Shown: piece after piece, positions 16,044-25,618 of the stretch
How the letters are laid out: each line of letters begins with the position of its first letter
Numbering within the stretch: position 1 is the first letter of the stretch
IMG/VR virus record: IMGVR_UViG_3300002231_000759
Location: 5,416 to 38,915 of that record
Reading direction: 5' to 3' (one strand)
DNA from: a virus
Length of the DNA stretch: 33,500 bases
Notes under the pieces: model-generated
Told to the model about the DNA's origin: nothing
Databases searched by the model: none
What the model saw: only the letters and a program-made list of their open reading frames with translations
Made by a program: the position numbers and the translations under genes

Positions 16044-16801
16044 TTATGTACTCACAACCGTAACAGCGGTTCGCTGACCATTTGAATCTGTAGTCGCGGT
16101 AATTCGGTCGGCACTATCTGCTGCGTTCCTAAATGTTACCGTCGTCCCAGAAACTGCCACCTTACCGCATGACTCTGATCGCATAAGTCGTAGTTGCTAG
16201 TTCAAATGTCTCACTGTTCTCTATAACGTAGGTGAAGATATCGTTCAAGCTTATGTCGTTCAGGTTAGTGCTAGCAGTTAAGGTGCGAGCTGCTGTAGCC
16301 CATGCTTTGTCCGCCGCCACTTGTGTAATATCCACTAAACCTGTAGTGGCTGCTATTGACATATACACCAAAATTAGACGGCGCGCTAGCTGCGAGTAAC
16401 GCGCTATCAGTGCCTCGCATGTCAGTATTGCTTGTGACGGTATCGACCGCTCCAGACGTTGTAGCTAACGTATCACCTGCTGATATCTTAGGGCGGTATA
16501 ACTCAAACGTACGTGTTACTGGAGCCATTGACGCTTGAGTTATATGCAAAACAGAACTCCTCCGAGTCGTTTCCAGATCCTATTGTCATATCTTCAATCT
16601 AAAAGAAGTGACGTATACCCCCGGCATATTTGTCGCGTCTAACTCCGCGACTGTAGGAGTCGTGTATGCTGTCGCAGTACCTCCATTTCTTGATCTGTAC
16701 GCAGTGAAAGTAGTGAGCCCTGATTCGCGTGTTTCTAAATCTGTAGCGTCAACTGCAACAAAGTATATGACTTGATCCGTAACACCACTTGGAATCCTCA
16801 T
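16044..16801 (-). CDS. Tail-associated beta protein, broken into four or more frames
   Basis: Repaired, this is a 251-residue protein. The first frame (16586-16801) reads MRIPSGVTDQVIYFVAVDAT through TNMPGVYVTSF; then IEDMTIGSGNDSEEF; then LHITQASMAPVTRTFELYRP; then VYMSIAATTGLVDITQVAAD; then KVAVSGTTVTFRNAADSADR, ending at 16044. In phage proteins I know, the segments MRIPSGVTDQ, NMPGVY, DMTIGSGNDSEE and HITxxxMAPVTRTxELYRP occur in one chain. The breaks are at T16600 (one base missing) and at AAAA 16548-16551, AAAA 16370-16373 and CC 16165-16166 (one extra each, + strand letters). The usual role is a baseplate or tail-fibre-associated structural protein. Five segments in 758 bases means either poor sequence here or a decaying gene. 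Confidence 0.6.
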
Positions 16802-16983
16802 TGTAACTTGCCTCCGAGTCTCGCGGCTGCCAGTTGACCAAAACCCCTGTCAATACTCTGCACCGTAGTTAGTTTTTTCGTAGATGTAATACCGCTCGCA
16901 GCTTTAGGGCTAAACGACTGTTTCCTACCTACCCCTGAGTACCGCCTACCGACTTGAGTCTTCTGACTACCTGAAAGCGCCAT
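16798..16983 (-). CDS. Small basic protein in tail operon, 61 aa
   Basis: A 61-residue Arg/Lys/Ser/Gly-rich protein (starts MALSGSQKTQVGRRYSGVGR). It starts in a TAATG overlap with the tail protein upstream and ends in an ATGA overlap with the next gene, so it is locked into the operon. It has no hydrophobic stretch and no recognised motif. It could be a small structural or chaperone protein. Confidence 0.6.
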   Translation of the reverse strand: MALSGSQKTQVGRRYSGVGRKQSFSPKAASGITSTKKLTTVQSIDRGFGQLAAARLGGKLQ

Positions 16984-19971
16984 TACACAAGCCTCGCAGT
17001 GTGTGAACTAGTGACTGCTGTTGTAACTGCTGTAATGGTTGCGACCTTAGTGCTACCAACGTAGTCCGTAATGTCAGTTACCTGCTGATTAAGAGTTCCA
17101 GCATTAAATACTAGCAAGCGACCGTTGTAGAAGTCGTCGGTGCTGCTAGCAGCTACGCCGTCTACGTTCCCTAATGTACGCTGTTGTAGTAGTACCCGCA
17201 GTAAACGTCACCGGGACCGCAGTGGCTGCGTTGTCAGTGATGTACAGCAACTCCGCCGCTGTCGGTGTGCGCAGTTCAAACTCGGAAACTGTTGGTATAT
17301 CAGCGATATCTGCAGACATATCAGTACCTGCAGGAGTCCCAAGCTTAGGCTGCATGTCAGCGGTGTCGGCCAAGATTGAAGCTACATCGCCACCTTGTAT
17401 AGCGCCAGCAATATTTAGTGTGGGCGACCCTGTCCTATTATCTGTAACGGTCTTATATATTCCACGTATCTCTGTAGTTCCATCCGCCCCATTTAGTGTG
17501 ACTGTTCCAAGTTCACCGCCGATAGTAAGTGTATCGCTACTCGTAACCCCAGATTGAGTTAGACCACCGGAAAACCGTCTATACTCTGCGGTCATCGTAC
17601 CGAGCCCAGTGCGATTGAACGTAGGAGCGCCCGACCCTGCTACAGTGCTATAGCAATCTACAAACGTGTAGTCGCCAGCCCCGTTCTGCGTCACCGTATC
17701 TCCGAACCCGCATTGTTGTGCTACACACGGTATAAGAGTTGTTGTGCCAAATAAACAGTCCTCGAAAAATACAGCTGAACCCGTCGTTGTGGCAACACCA
17801 CTGACACTACCAAACCGAGAGAATACGCTGCCTCCGATGTTTTGCGTCCCGAGTGCTAGTACAGCCCCATTACCGTTTACATCGTAGCCTTCAAAATCTG
17901 CATCTAAGGTTAAGGTGCTACCAGGGTACACTTCTACTTTTTTCAATCCTAAGTTACTCAAGATGCTTTTTAGCGCAGTGACAGTTGAAACAGGGTTAGA
18001 CGCTACGCCATCTACACCTGTAATGGTGCCGGTGTTGGAAGCTGTACTGTCGAACCATACTGCACCATTTGAATAACCCTCACTTCCCTGGGAAAAGGCT
18101 ATGAACGCCTGATCCACTTTAAAATTAGCTGACGTGAGCGCTGTATCAATTGTGCCGTTGTCGTTATAAAACCGGATGCGGACGTTGCCAAGGTTAGCGC
18201 CAGTGCCAACGTATTGAGTAAACAGTGTGAATACAAATTTTTGGTTCGTAGATGAATTAGACCCGTTGATAGACCCAACTGTTTTAAATGAACTGGCCGT
18301 GTAGTCGTAAGCTTGTACCCGTATCGAGTCGTTGCCACCTTGCAAGTACCCTGAAACCTCAAGGGATTGCGGCACCCCACTGCCAAGGTTCGTGGTTAGC
18401 TCAACGTCCATGCCGCCAGATACAGTGGAGAAATCCAAGTAGGTTCCATCCAACTCCTCAGTGTCGCTGTACGATCCACTTGTCGCCGTTACTGGAGTTG
18501 TCAGTGTCTCCCCTGTGAACTGCTTGTGTGTAGCAGCACCTACGTTGGCAATGCCTGTTACCTGCGACTGTTTAGCTGGGAAATCGTCGCCAGACAGCCC
18601 TGTCCCATCGTATTGGTCCTCAAGATTGCCCAAAGCGGTAGCATTTAAAGCGGTGAACTCTGACGATGTAATTGCACCTGCAGCTATCTTAGCCGCAGTG
18701 ATGGCATCAGTGGCAATCTCTGTGGCTCCGATGGCACTCGCAGCGATGCCGTCTGCAGTTATCCAGTCGGTAGGTATCGTAGGCAAGTTGCTTAAGTTCG
18801 TAACATCTGCGGTCGCTGTCACACTATCAACTACACCCGCGGTCGTGTTAATGGCAGTGCCATCGCTGACGATATCTGTAGCCACTAGTGTCGACGCTGC
18901 ATCTAACGTGGTCTGAGAGGCTGTTCTTAAATCTACGTTACCGCCATGACTTAAGTAGTACTTGGACCCTGATGCAGGGTTAGTAATCCACGCAGGTTCT
19001 ACCGTTGCTTGCTTAGTAGTCACTGCGTAGTCAACAATCAATCGTGACTGCCCAACACCTGTACCACCTACAATCGTAACGTACATCCCATTATAGATAT
19101 CTGCTACTGCTGATGCGGTCGTATCCAGCGTGATAGTGGTTGCGCCTCCTGCCGATGCAGTTCCCGCGTCCGCTTTATTGTTCGCGAGTCCAAATGAGTC
19201 ATCAACTTGGTGGTCAGATTGCAGTTCGTCCCACACCGCGTCTGCGATCTCCGCGACTGCATCAGCCGCAAGTTCAGAAGCGCCGATGGCATCTGCTTGG
19301 ATGGACGTAGCTGTTATCACGTTTGTCCCAACCGAACTGACAGCACACCCTGCGGCTCCTGTTATCTCTACTGCTGTCAATGCACCTGCGGCTACTTTAG
19401 CATTGGTGATAGCACCAGTAGCAATCGATGTTGCAGTAATAGCACTTGCATCTATACTCTCTATGTTCACATCTGGGTTGCCAGCACTGGCTGTGGTAGC
19501 GTTGTCAGCCCAGTATGTAGTGTTTACATCTGGAACCCCTGTCTGTGCGGGAGTTGGAAGCACCCCACCAGCAAAATACGTGACATCAACTTCTGGAACA
19601 CCCGCAGTGGTGGGTGTAGCGACCGCTGTACCATTCCAGTGAGTTACATCTACCGTCCTATCAAGTCCATCAGTTTGTGGGTACATTACAAGCGTTGTGG
19701 TTTTGGCATCTGTGGTAGTTGTCTTAACAATGACGACTACTGTGTCCGCATTCATTTCTGTCGCTGTAAGATCTAAGTAGTAAACGCCACTAGACGTTGC
19801 TATTTCAGTCGCTTCCGCTGTAACATCCGCGAACGCTCCTGCGTCTTTAGATACCTCAGAGTCAAGTGCAGCAGCACCACTCACCAACGATCCGGTATTG
19901 TCTAAGATGGGGAACGTCACCCGGAACGCTTGGTTCTTTACAGGAAACGGTGTCGCGTCTGTAGCTGCCAT
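16983..19971 (-). CDS. Large tail fibre/adhesin-like protein, 995 aa after repair
   Basis: The main frame runs from ATG 19971 (SD GGAG in the end of the upstream gene) to a stop at 17146. The C terminus continues one frame over as VDGVAASSTDDFYNGRLLVF...VATITAVTTAVTSSHTARLV to 16983; dropping one base of CCC 17169-17171 joins them. The N terminus (about 1-110) is a beta domain, followed by Thr/Pro/Val repeats such as TTAGVPEVDVTYFAGGVLPT and then A-I-x-x-x-x-I-A repeats. The middle (from about 560) looks like a right-handed beta-helix of the pectin-lyase type. This layout fits a trimeric phage fibre or a host-recognition protein. No enzymatic motif is seen. Confidence 0.7.
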
Positions 19972-20661
19972 TTAAAATACTCCTGGGTTGCCAACAAATG
20001 GCACCCCTCCAAATCGTTTTATATAAGGGTGTTCAGCCGTACTTGCCGCTGCCTCTTGCATTGACCCTGCAACTATGCCCCAAAATGTCGAGCCAATAGA
20101 AATATCAATTGTCGGTGTACCACTAGCTCCCGCCTTCTTAAACATCACCATTGAATCCAAACCGGCGTTGTTATCTTCATAATGCACTTGAGTTACACCA
20201 GTTCCCATCGTCGGGTCCGTGTTCCAAAAGTTACTCGCGGCTATCAGAAGGTCTGTTGTGGACGATGATACGGTCGTAGAAGGTGAAGTACTATTGCCTA
20301 TCGCGGTACTAGATGCCCTGAACGGTGTAGTCTGGTCTACACCTGAGAAATTAGCTGCCCCTGCGGCCTGTTCAGATTTTGCCGCTGTAACAATCTCAAC
20401 CGAGTATGTTCCAGCCGTTGGCAAATCAGTAGCTAACATGTAATAAATTGCTACTCGACCATCATCAGCATTGATTGTTGTACCTAACAATGTCATAGCA
20501 ACTGCGTTAAACTTCGCACTACTGAAAGTTGTTCCGCCACTTCTCCATGCCCCACAACCAACAATTAATATATCAGTAGCTGCTGTAGTCGTGTGGTTGA
20601 AAGACAGTGTCTTAGTATTTAGTGATTTACCAGACGTTGTGCCGACTTCACTTATTGCCAC
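19972..20661 (-). CDS. Beta-sandwich structural protein of tail region, GTG start
   Basis: A 229-residue protein beginning at GTG 20661 (TAGTG overlap; SD AAGGAGC). It is rich in Thr, Ser, Ala and Gly, with regular beta strands: TLSFNHTTTAATDILIVGC, FNAVAMTLLGTTI, ANFSGVDQTTPFRASSTA and STFWGIVAGSMQEA. The pattern (hydrophobic strands, an N-F-S-G-V-D-Q-T-T-P-F step) resembles jelly-roll domains I know from phage tail proteins. It probably decorates the tail. Its stop is followed directly by the ATG of the large tail protein. Confidence 0.55.
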   Translation of the reverse strand: MAISEVGTTSGKSLNTKTLSFNHTTTAATDILIVGCGAWRSGGTTFSSAKFNAVAMTLLGTTINADDGRVAIYYMLATDLPTAGTYSVEIVTAAKSEQAAGAANFSGVDQTTPFRASSTAIGNSTSPSTTVSSSTTDLLIAASNFWNTDPTMGTGVTQVHYEDNNAGLDSMVMFKKAGASGTPTIDISIGSTFWGIVAGSMQEAAASTAEHPYIKRFGGVPFVGNPGVF

Positions 20662-20942
20662 TATGCACGCTCCTTAAGCGCACGCTTATAAATTTCGTAC
20701 AAACCACCAACGCCGTTGCCTGTAGGCCCATAAATTTCTTTCTCTGTGATCGAGCCTCCACCAATATAGGCCGCAATTTTTACAAATATACCTACGATGT
20801 CGTGCGCGCCGTAAGGATAAATTTTCTGGCCTAACAAGGTGGTGCCGTCATACAATCTAATGCCCATTGCTTTGCTTACTGTATCGTAGCGGAACATAAC
20901 TCTGTGAAGTCTAAATGTAATTTCTTTGCTGCGGTACGCCAT
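20661..20942 (-). CDS. Hypothetical tail-operon protein, 93 aa
   Basis: A 93-residue protein, ATG in a TAATG overlap with the gene before it. The N-terminal half is beta-like (KEITFRLHRVMFRYDTVSKA, IRLYDGTTLLGQKIY), the C-terminal end helical and basic (LYEIYKRALKERA). I recognise no family. The context between a secreted protein and tail proteins suggests a virion or assembly role. Confidence 0.55.
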   Translation of the reverse strand: MAYRSKEITFRLHRVMFRYDTVSKAMGIRLYDGTTLLGQKIYPYGAHDIVGIFVKIAAYIGGGSITEKEIYGPTGNGVGGLYEIYKRALKERA

Positions 20943-21304
20943 TACTGAACAACCTCCAATTTAATGAATATAGGCTTACCGGGAGCCAGCAGCATATGAG
21001 GTGGTTCACCAGGAGCAGACCAGTATGCTACGTCGCTTGGTTCACTCTCATTAGCCGCGTTACCTGCAACCACATAGACGCTGAGCGCATTTGTGTCATC
21101 AGGGCGAGAGAATAGGATCTCACCGTTGGCGTCTAAATCTCCTATCACCTCAGAAACTCCGTCAGTCGTAGCGTAGGCACGCATGTACTCTACTGGACCA
21201 CCGTCAGTACTCGGTGTCGCAGTGACTTTGAAATCAAGAGCTTGGAGGTGTGCTGCGAGTGCCGTCAATATAGCCACTGTTAGTCCAAATTTAAATAACT
21301 TCAT
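20942..21304 (-). CDS. Secreted FN3-like protein
   Basis: A 120-residue protein with an N-terminal signal peptide (MKLFKFGLTVAILTALAAHL, likely cut after LQA at 22). The mature part resembles one fibronectin type III or Ig-like beta domain (DFKVTATPSTDGG, ALSVYVVAGNAANESEPSDV). There is no lipobox. Export to the periplasm next to a holin candidate could make it part of the lysis set, but spanins have no FN3 fold, so an envelope-interacting or virion role is as likely. The ATGA overlap couples it to the gene before it. Confidence 0.55.
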   Translation of the reverse strand: MKLFKFGLTVAILTALAAHLQALDFKVTATPSTDGGPVEYMRAYATTDGVSEVIGDLDANGEILFSRPDDTNALSVYVVAGNAANESEPSDVAYWSAPGEPPHMLLAPGKPIFIKLEVVQ

Positions 21305-21519
21305 TTAGCTCGCTCCAGTAGTTCTTCAAGTTTGGTTTCAATAGATTTCTGCTTTCCCCAATTACCACTTATCAACTTATACCCTGTGTGGATCAGCTTC
21401 ACCTTTTGGATTACTTTAGGGGTGCCTATAACAGCAGCTACCTGCGGGAAAAATAGCCCTGCCAATACAGCTGAAATCGTGTCTTGGTGTGCAATCAATA
21501 AATCTAATAGTGTATTCAT
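21301..21519 (-). CDS. Small membrane protein, holin candidate
   Basis: A 72-residue protein with SD AGAGG. Residues 14-33 (ISAVLAGLFFPQVAAVIGTP) are hydrophobic enough for one membrane span, followed by a Lys-rich region and the charged helix KSIETKLEELLERAK. Size, single span and charged tail suit a class III-like holin, and the M15 endolysin of this phage needs one. No signature proves it; a small structural membrane protein is the alternative. Confidence 0.45.
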   Translation of the reverse strand: MNTLLDLLIAHQDTISAVLAGLFFPQVAAVIGTPKVIQKVKLIHTGYKLISGNWGKQKSIETKLEELLERAK

Positions 21520-21528
21520 AATTAACCT

Positions 21529-21873
21529 CTACGTTGGTATAGCCTTGACTGTCTTTAAAGACCTATCCTTGTGGCGTGTAATCTCAAATTTATACACTGT
21601 CTTTGGTTTGTTCATCATAGCCTCGATCCTTGTGGCTAGTGTGTCAATTGATTTAATTATAGGCGACATATCCACGTTTGGGGAGAGCGCTGGATTCTGC
21701 ACTGCGTCAACTAATTTATTTAAACCTTTCACTACCGCCTCTTTACTATCAGAAGACGCCTCACGTATAGCCCCGATGATCGCATCCATATCAATATCGT
21801 CAGCATCAGGCTCAAAATCCAGTCCGTCGTAGCGGTCCTCCTCCATCTCCTCGGCTGTTCTTACTCGATTCAT
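21529..21873 (-). CDS. Acidic hypothetical protein, 114 aa
   Basis: I chose ATG 21873, which overlaps the stop of the polyvalent gene (ATGA) and has AGAGG 9 bases upstream; a TTG at 21882 would add three residues without a better signal. The N terminus is very acidic (EEMEEDRYDGLDFEPDADD), the middle helical (KEAVVKGLNKLVDAVQNPAL), and the C terminus basic (YKFEITRHKDRSLKTVKAIP). The last part looks like a strand-rich cap. No family is recognised; similar acidic-helix-basic proteins occur next to virion genes. Confidence 0.55.
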   Translation of the reverse strand: MNRVRTAEEMEEDRYDGLDFEPDADDIDMDAIIGAIREASSDSKEAVVKGLNKLVDAVQNPALSPNVDMSPIIKSIDTLATRIEAMMNKPKTVYKFEITRHKDRSLKTVKAIPT

Positions 21874-24800
21874 GTCAAACAACCTCTTAATTTCTCTGCT
21901 ATATTACGCTTTCTTGTCGTTTTATCCCATAGTTTCTGAGCACTTATAGTCCCTGTCACCGATTTTCCGTTTTTAATGCCGGTGTGATGTATCCTAACAG
22001 TTCCAAAATCCTGCTTGGTCAAAGGCTTAGCGCCCGCCACCTCTGCTTCTTTTGTAGCAGCTTCTGCAGCAATAGCTGACTGTTTAGCTGGCATCGCAGC
22101 GATGCCTTCGTCTTGAGCAACTTCAACAGCTTGCTCTCTAAGCGCGTCCATCGCCTCTGGATCACCCCGTACTGCGCTCTCAGCCATGTCAGCATCAGTC
22201 GCATATTCAGTCACAAGGTCACTTAAAATTGTGTCGTACGTAGGCGCTGCAGCGTCAGTAGCACTGGCTGGCTGGTTCTCAGTCGACACTCCTGTGGATA
22301 TTGATTTTGTAGTATCTCCAGTCTCAGTCCATGTTTTAAATTCACTAGACGACATTTCAGTCACAGGGCCTACAGCCCACCCACGTTCATAATTTGACTT
22401 ATACGCTGCAACCGCTTCAGATTCAGTGGTGAACCCCAGCATCACTTTATGCTCATCAAACTTTCCATTTGTATCTACTTGGTTTATGACAAATACCTTG
22501 TCACTTTCTACTTGGTCTCCAACAAATACATCAATAGCGTCTCCATCCGCGCCGATAGTGCCTTTTATATCTCCATAGTGGTGTTTAAGAGTCCGTTCCC
22601 AAGGATTTGCAGGATCTTTGCTTTTGCGTATAGATCCTTTCGGGTTTTCGATGGCTATATCAAGGCCCTTAAGTGTGATATGGCCTTTCTTGTAGTTATC
22701 AGTCTTTGATTTGAGCGTCAGTAGGCTCGGGAAGATTATTAGTTGGTGACGCCGCCGCTTTGTTAGCTTCTGCGTCCAACTCATCAATATACTGCTGCTC
22801 GTCTAAATACGCGTTCCTGTCTGCCTCCATTGAGGCATCACCTCTATTTACAGAGTACACGTTAGTTCCAGACAACGTCTTAAATACTTTATCCGACAAC
22901 TGCGCGTTTCGTGCTACACCACTGATGTAGCCGTATTGCTCCAAAGATTCAGCTGCATCGTCTAATGACACACCACCTTCTTTAGGGAATATTGGACGTC
23001 CTTGGTATCCACGCTCGTTGAAATGCGCTTCATCAATGCCCATAGATGTAGCGGCTTCGCGGCTTAGTCCTTGGCCTTTTGAAATAGCTGGTTTCAAAGT
23101 GTCTGTTTCGGAATCAATAGGCACTTCTTTTAAGCGTATATGTTTAGGTGACCTATCGACTGGCTGGCTTTCAGCATATCGTTTTGCAGCCACACTCTTC
23201 CAAGCTTGCCCTGACATACTACCGAACTCAGATATATTAGCATTCCGGTTTATCTGCCTATCAGTCAGCGACGGATCAGCTATTGATAACTCTGATTTAC
23301 GGTCTGCAACCGACATATTAACCCACGAGTCTTCAATATCTTTTCGGTTGTCAGTATAAAATTTGTGCTCTAAATCTGAAGCTTCTTGATGCCTAGCTGC
23401 CGCCTGTCTAACTAATTCTTGTGCGTCTAATTCTGCCTGCATCCTTGCGTCTAATTCTGCCTTAGAATCTAGTTCTATTGACAGACCTCCTTTTGAGTTG
23501 GCCCAGCCAATAACACTGCGAATATTTACTTGAGACCCTTCAAATCCTTGCGGATTTTTTATTACTTTAGATCCTGGCTTTTTAACAGCGTCGGCCCAAG
23601 TCCCAAATTGCTGGTATGTAAGATCTCCAGCGTCTATCGCCGCCTCAATTTGTTCTCTGGACTTATAAGGAGCTAGTGTCTTGGCTAAGTCGTTTGACGC
23701 TATGATCCGTGCGTTGCGTTCTTCTTTAGTTCCTGACTGAATTATTCCAGCATCCTTTGCCAGCGCTTTAGTCGCTTTCTGCGTCATACCTTCGAGTTTA
23801 GTTGCAATGCGTTCAGCTTCAGACTCGCGCTTCTCAGATGTATATTCTGTAGCAACTTTTTTGTATGTAGGCTTATCAGCTGCTCTCTTTTCGTCTTTCT
23901 TCTGCTCCATTGCAGGCTTAACGTCTTCAATATCAACTTGTTGTTGTTGATTTGAAAACAGACCACCATCGATATCCGCAGGTACGTCTTCAGTACCTTT
24001 AAGTTTTTCGTCTATTTTTGCTTGTGCATTGGCTATAGATTGACGTTGTGGCTGCGCGCCAAACATATAACCCTGAGTTTCAGTAGGAGCCACATTAGTA
24101 GTTGGCTGGTCTAAATGATCGTTTTTAAACATATCGTATTCATCTTGAGATACGGTTAGAGCATCAAAGTCTTCCGCATCGAAAAGTTCTACGTCGTTCG
24201 CAATTGCATCAAAGTCTTCTGCATCGAAAAGTTCTACGTCGTTAGCTATAGAGTCTAACTCGGCAGCTGCTGCGTCGTCAGCCGCTACAATTGCGTCTGC
24301 ACCTAACTTCTCTTGTCATATCTAAGATTTTAGTGGACGTATCACCTACAGCACCTCCCTCCTGCTCCATCAAGTCAAGATGTTCGTCAATCGTCTCCGG
24401 GTTTTCTTGAGTCTGTGGAGACATTTGGTCAGGAAGGGGGCTAGTAGGCTCCGTGCTTTGGATCACCTCCTCTGGGTTGTTGACAATATCTTCAGCGAGT
24501 GCAGCCATTTGCGGATCTACTGACGCTGTTTGATCGGCAGGATTTCGAGGTGCGTTTGGATCTGTTGGACCAGCAGGATTTTGAGGTGCGTTTTGGTCAC
24601 TACCACCTAGATCTACGGTATTTGGACTCTCTGAAGCTGGTTTAGACATAACACCCGCCGCACCACCGAATACACCACCAGCAGCGCCAAGTCCTGCAGC
24701 CTCTCCGACTCCCTGCATAGTTTCTTGAGAAGGGTCTACTTGCTGGGTGGCGATGTTCGCCGCAGCTGCTCCAAAACCTTCTTCACCCGCTTCAGATATT

Positions 24801-25603
24801 GCTTCACCTGCAAAGCCCTTTAGACCTTCAACCAGTCTAGATTTTCCAGGCAGCTTGGTGCCACCAAGCGTCTTTTCTAATATCCCAGCACCTGGAAGCA
24901 TATTAAGGCCGACTGATATAATTCCAGATGCAATAGCCGCATTTTGAGATAGTGCTAGCGCTTTATCCGCTTTTGCAGCTTCCCTATCCGTAGCGTTGGC
25001 GATTTTAGGATCTACATCCCACATCTCATCTGGTAGTGCCATTAAACTTTCAAACGCAGACGCGCCTGCATCAGCACCTTGCATCGCAGCGCCTGTGCCA
25101 ACAGCTGCGGCAGTGCCAGCTTTGAACGCTGTACCCTCTGCGAAGCCTTTCGCCAGCAATCCAGCTTTAGCGCCTCGACCTGCCAAGCCTATTGGAAGCA
25201 TCATTGGAAGCTGTTCTGCAATGAACGACGCAAGAAGTTGCGGGTTGGAAACCGTCTCCCAAAACGAAGTAAGTGCTTTATCGAAAGTACCGTCTGCAGC
25301 TTCAACCTTAGCGTCTCGAAGCGCCTCTTGGTTTAAAAGATCTTTTGATTTATGTGCTGCTAGTTGCTGTGCCCACTCACCACCTTTAGCAGACGCAAAA
25401 TTATCCATATCACCAAATGGTGAGAGACCGTATATATCACCAACAGTTTTAAGTAGACTCGCAGCCCCAGACTCGAAGCTGACCACAGTGTCAGCCGCAA
25501 AGTCTGTCGCTCCATAGTCTTCACCATCGTAACCAGCGCTCTGGTCTGCTTGCTGGTATGATGAGCTTTCATTGGAGAATAGGTCATCGTTTTCGTAGGC
25601 CAT
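21870..25603 (-). CDS. Giant polyvalent virion protein with pyrophosphatase-like domain (3 frames joined)
   Basis: Repaired length is 1243 residues. Piece 1 starts MAYENDDLFSNESSSYQQAD (SD AGGAG) with Ala/Gly-rich hydrophobic stretches at about 120-180 and 215-240 that could cross a membrane. It runs into piece 2 after TKILDMTRE, where one surplus base lies in AA or TT at 24305-24309; the frame continues GADAIVAADD and then MFKNDHLDQ. Piece 2 ends SPTNNLPEPTDAQIK; one base fewer in TTT 22705-22707 continues it as TDNYKKGHITLKGLDIAIEN. That begins a domain (about 970-1090) matching the inorganic-pyrophosphatase-like domain I know from phage polyvalent proteins: HYGDIKGTIGADGDAIDVFV, FDEHKVMLGF, EFKTW. 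I infer an internal protein ejected into the host. Confidence 0.65.
24161..24250 (-). repeat. 45-bp tandem duplication
   Basis: Two copies of a 45-base unit (starting GCATCAAAGTCTTC on the + strand at 24161 and 24206) differ at only a few positions. They encode D-V-E-L-F-D-A-E-D-F-D-A-I/L twice in the polyvalent protein, in the frame that links its first two pieces. Confidence 0.9.
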
Positions 25604-25618
25604 TAAGTATTAGTTCTC

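Noticed and set aside
15712-16044. 110-codon - strand frame overlapping the Tyr/Asn-rich gene, with an ATG start
   Set aside because: The product is Thr/Ile/Arg-rich without structure. The overlapping GTG frame has a clear internal repeat and matches fibre-like composition.
16586-16801. A complete 71-residue gene followed by a separate gene from ATG 16589 in an ATGA overlap
   Set aside because: The overlap is attractive, but the NMPGVY and DMTIGSGNDSEE segments belong to one chain in phage proteins I know, so a lost base is more likely. This remains the weakest of the joins.
17146-20677. Many open + strand frames over the tail genes
   Set aside because: The Ala/Thr/Val-rich fibre genes leave the opposite strand open by composition. 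The products are low-complexity and the frames have no start signals.
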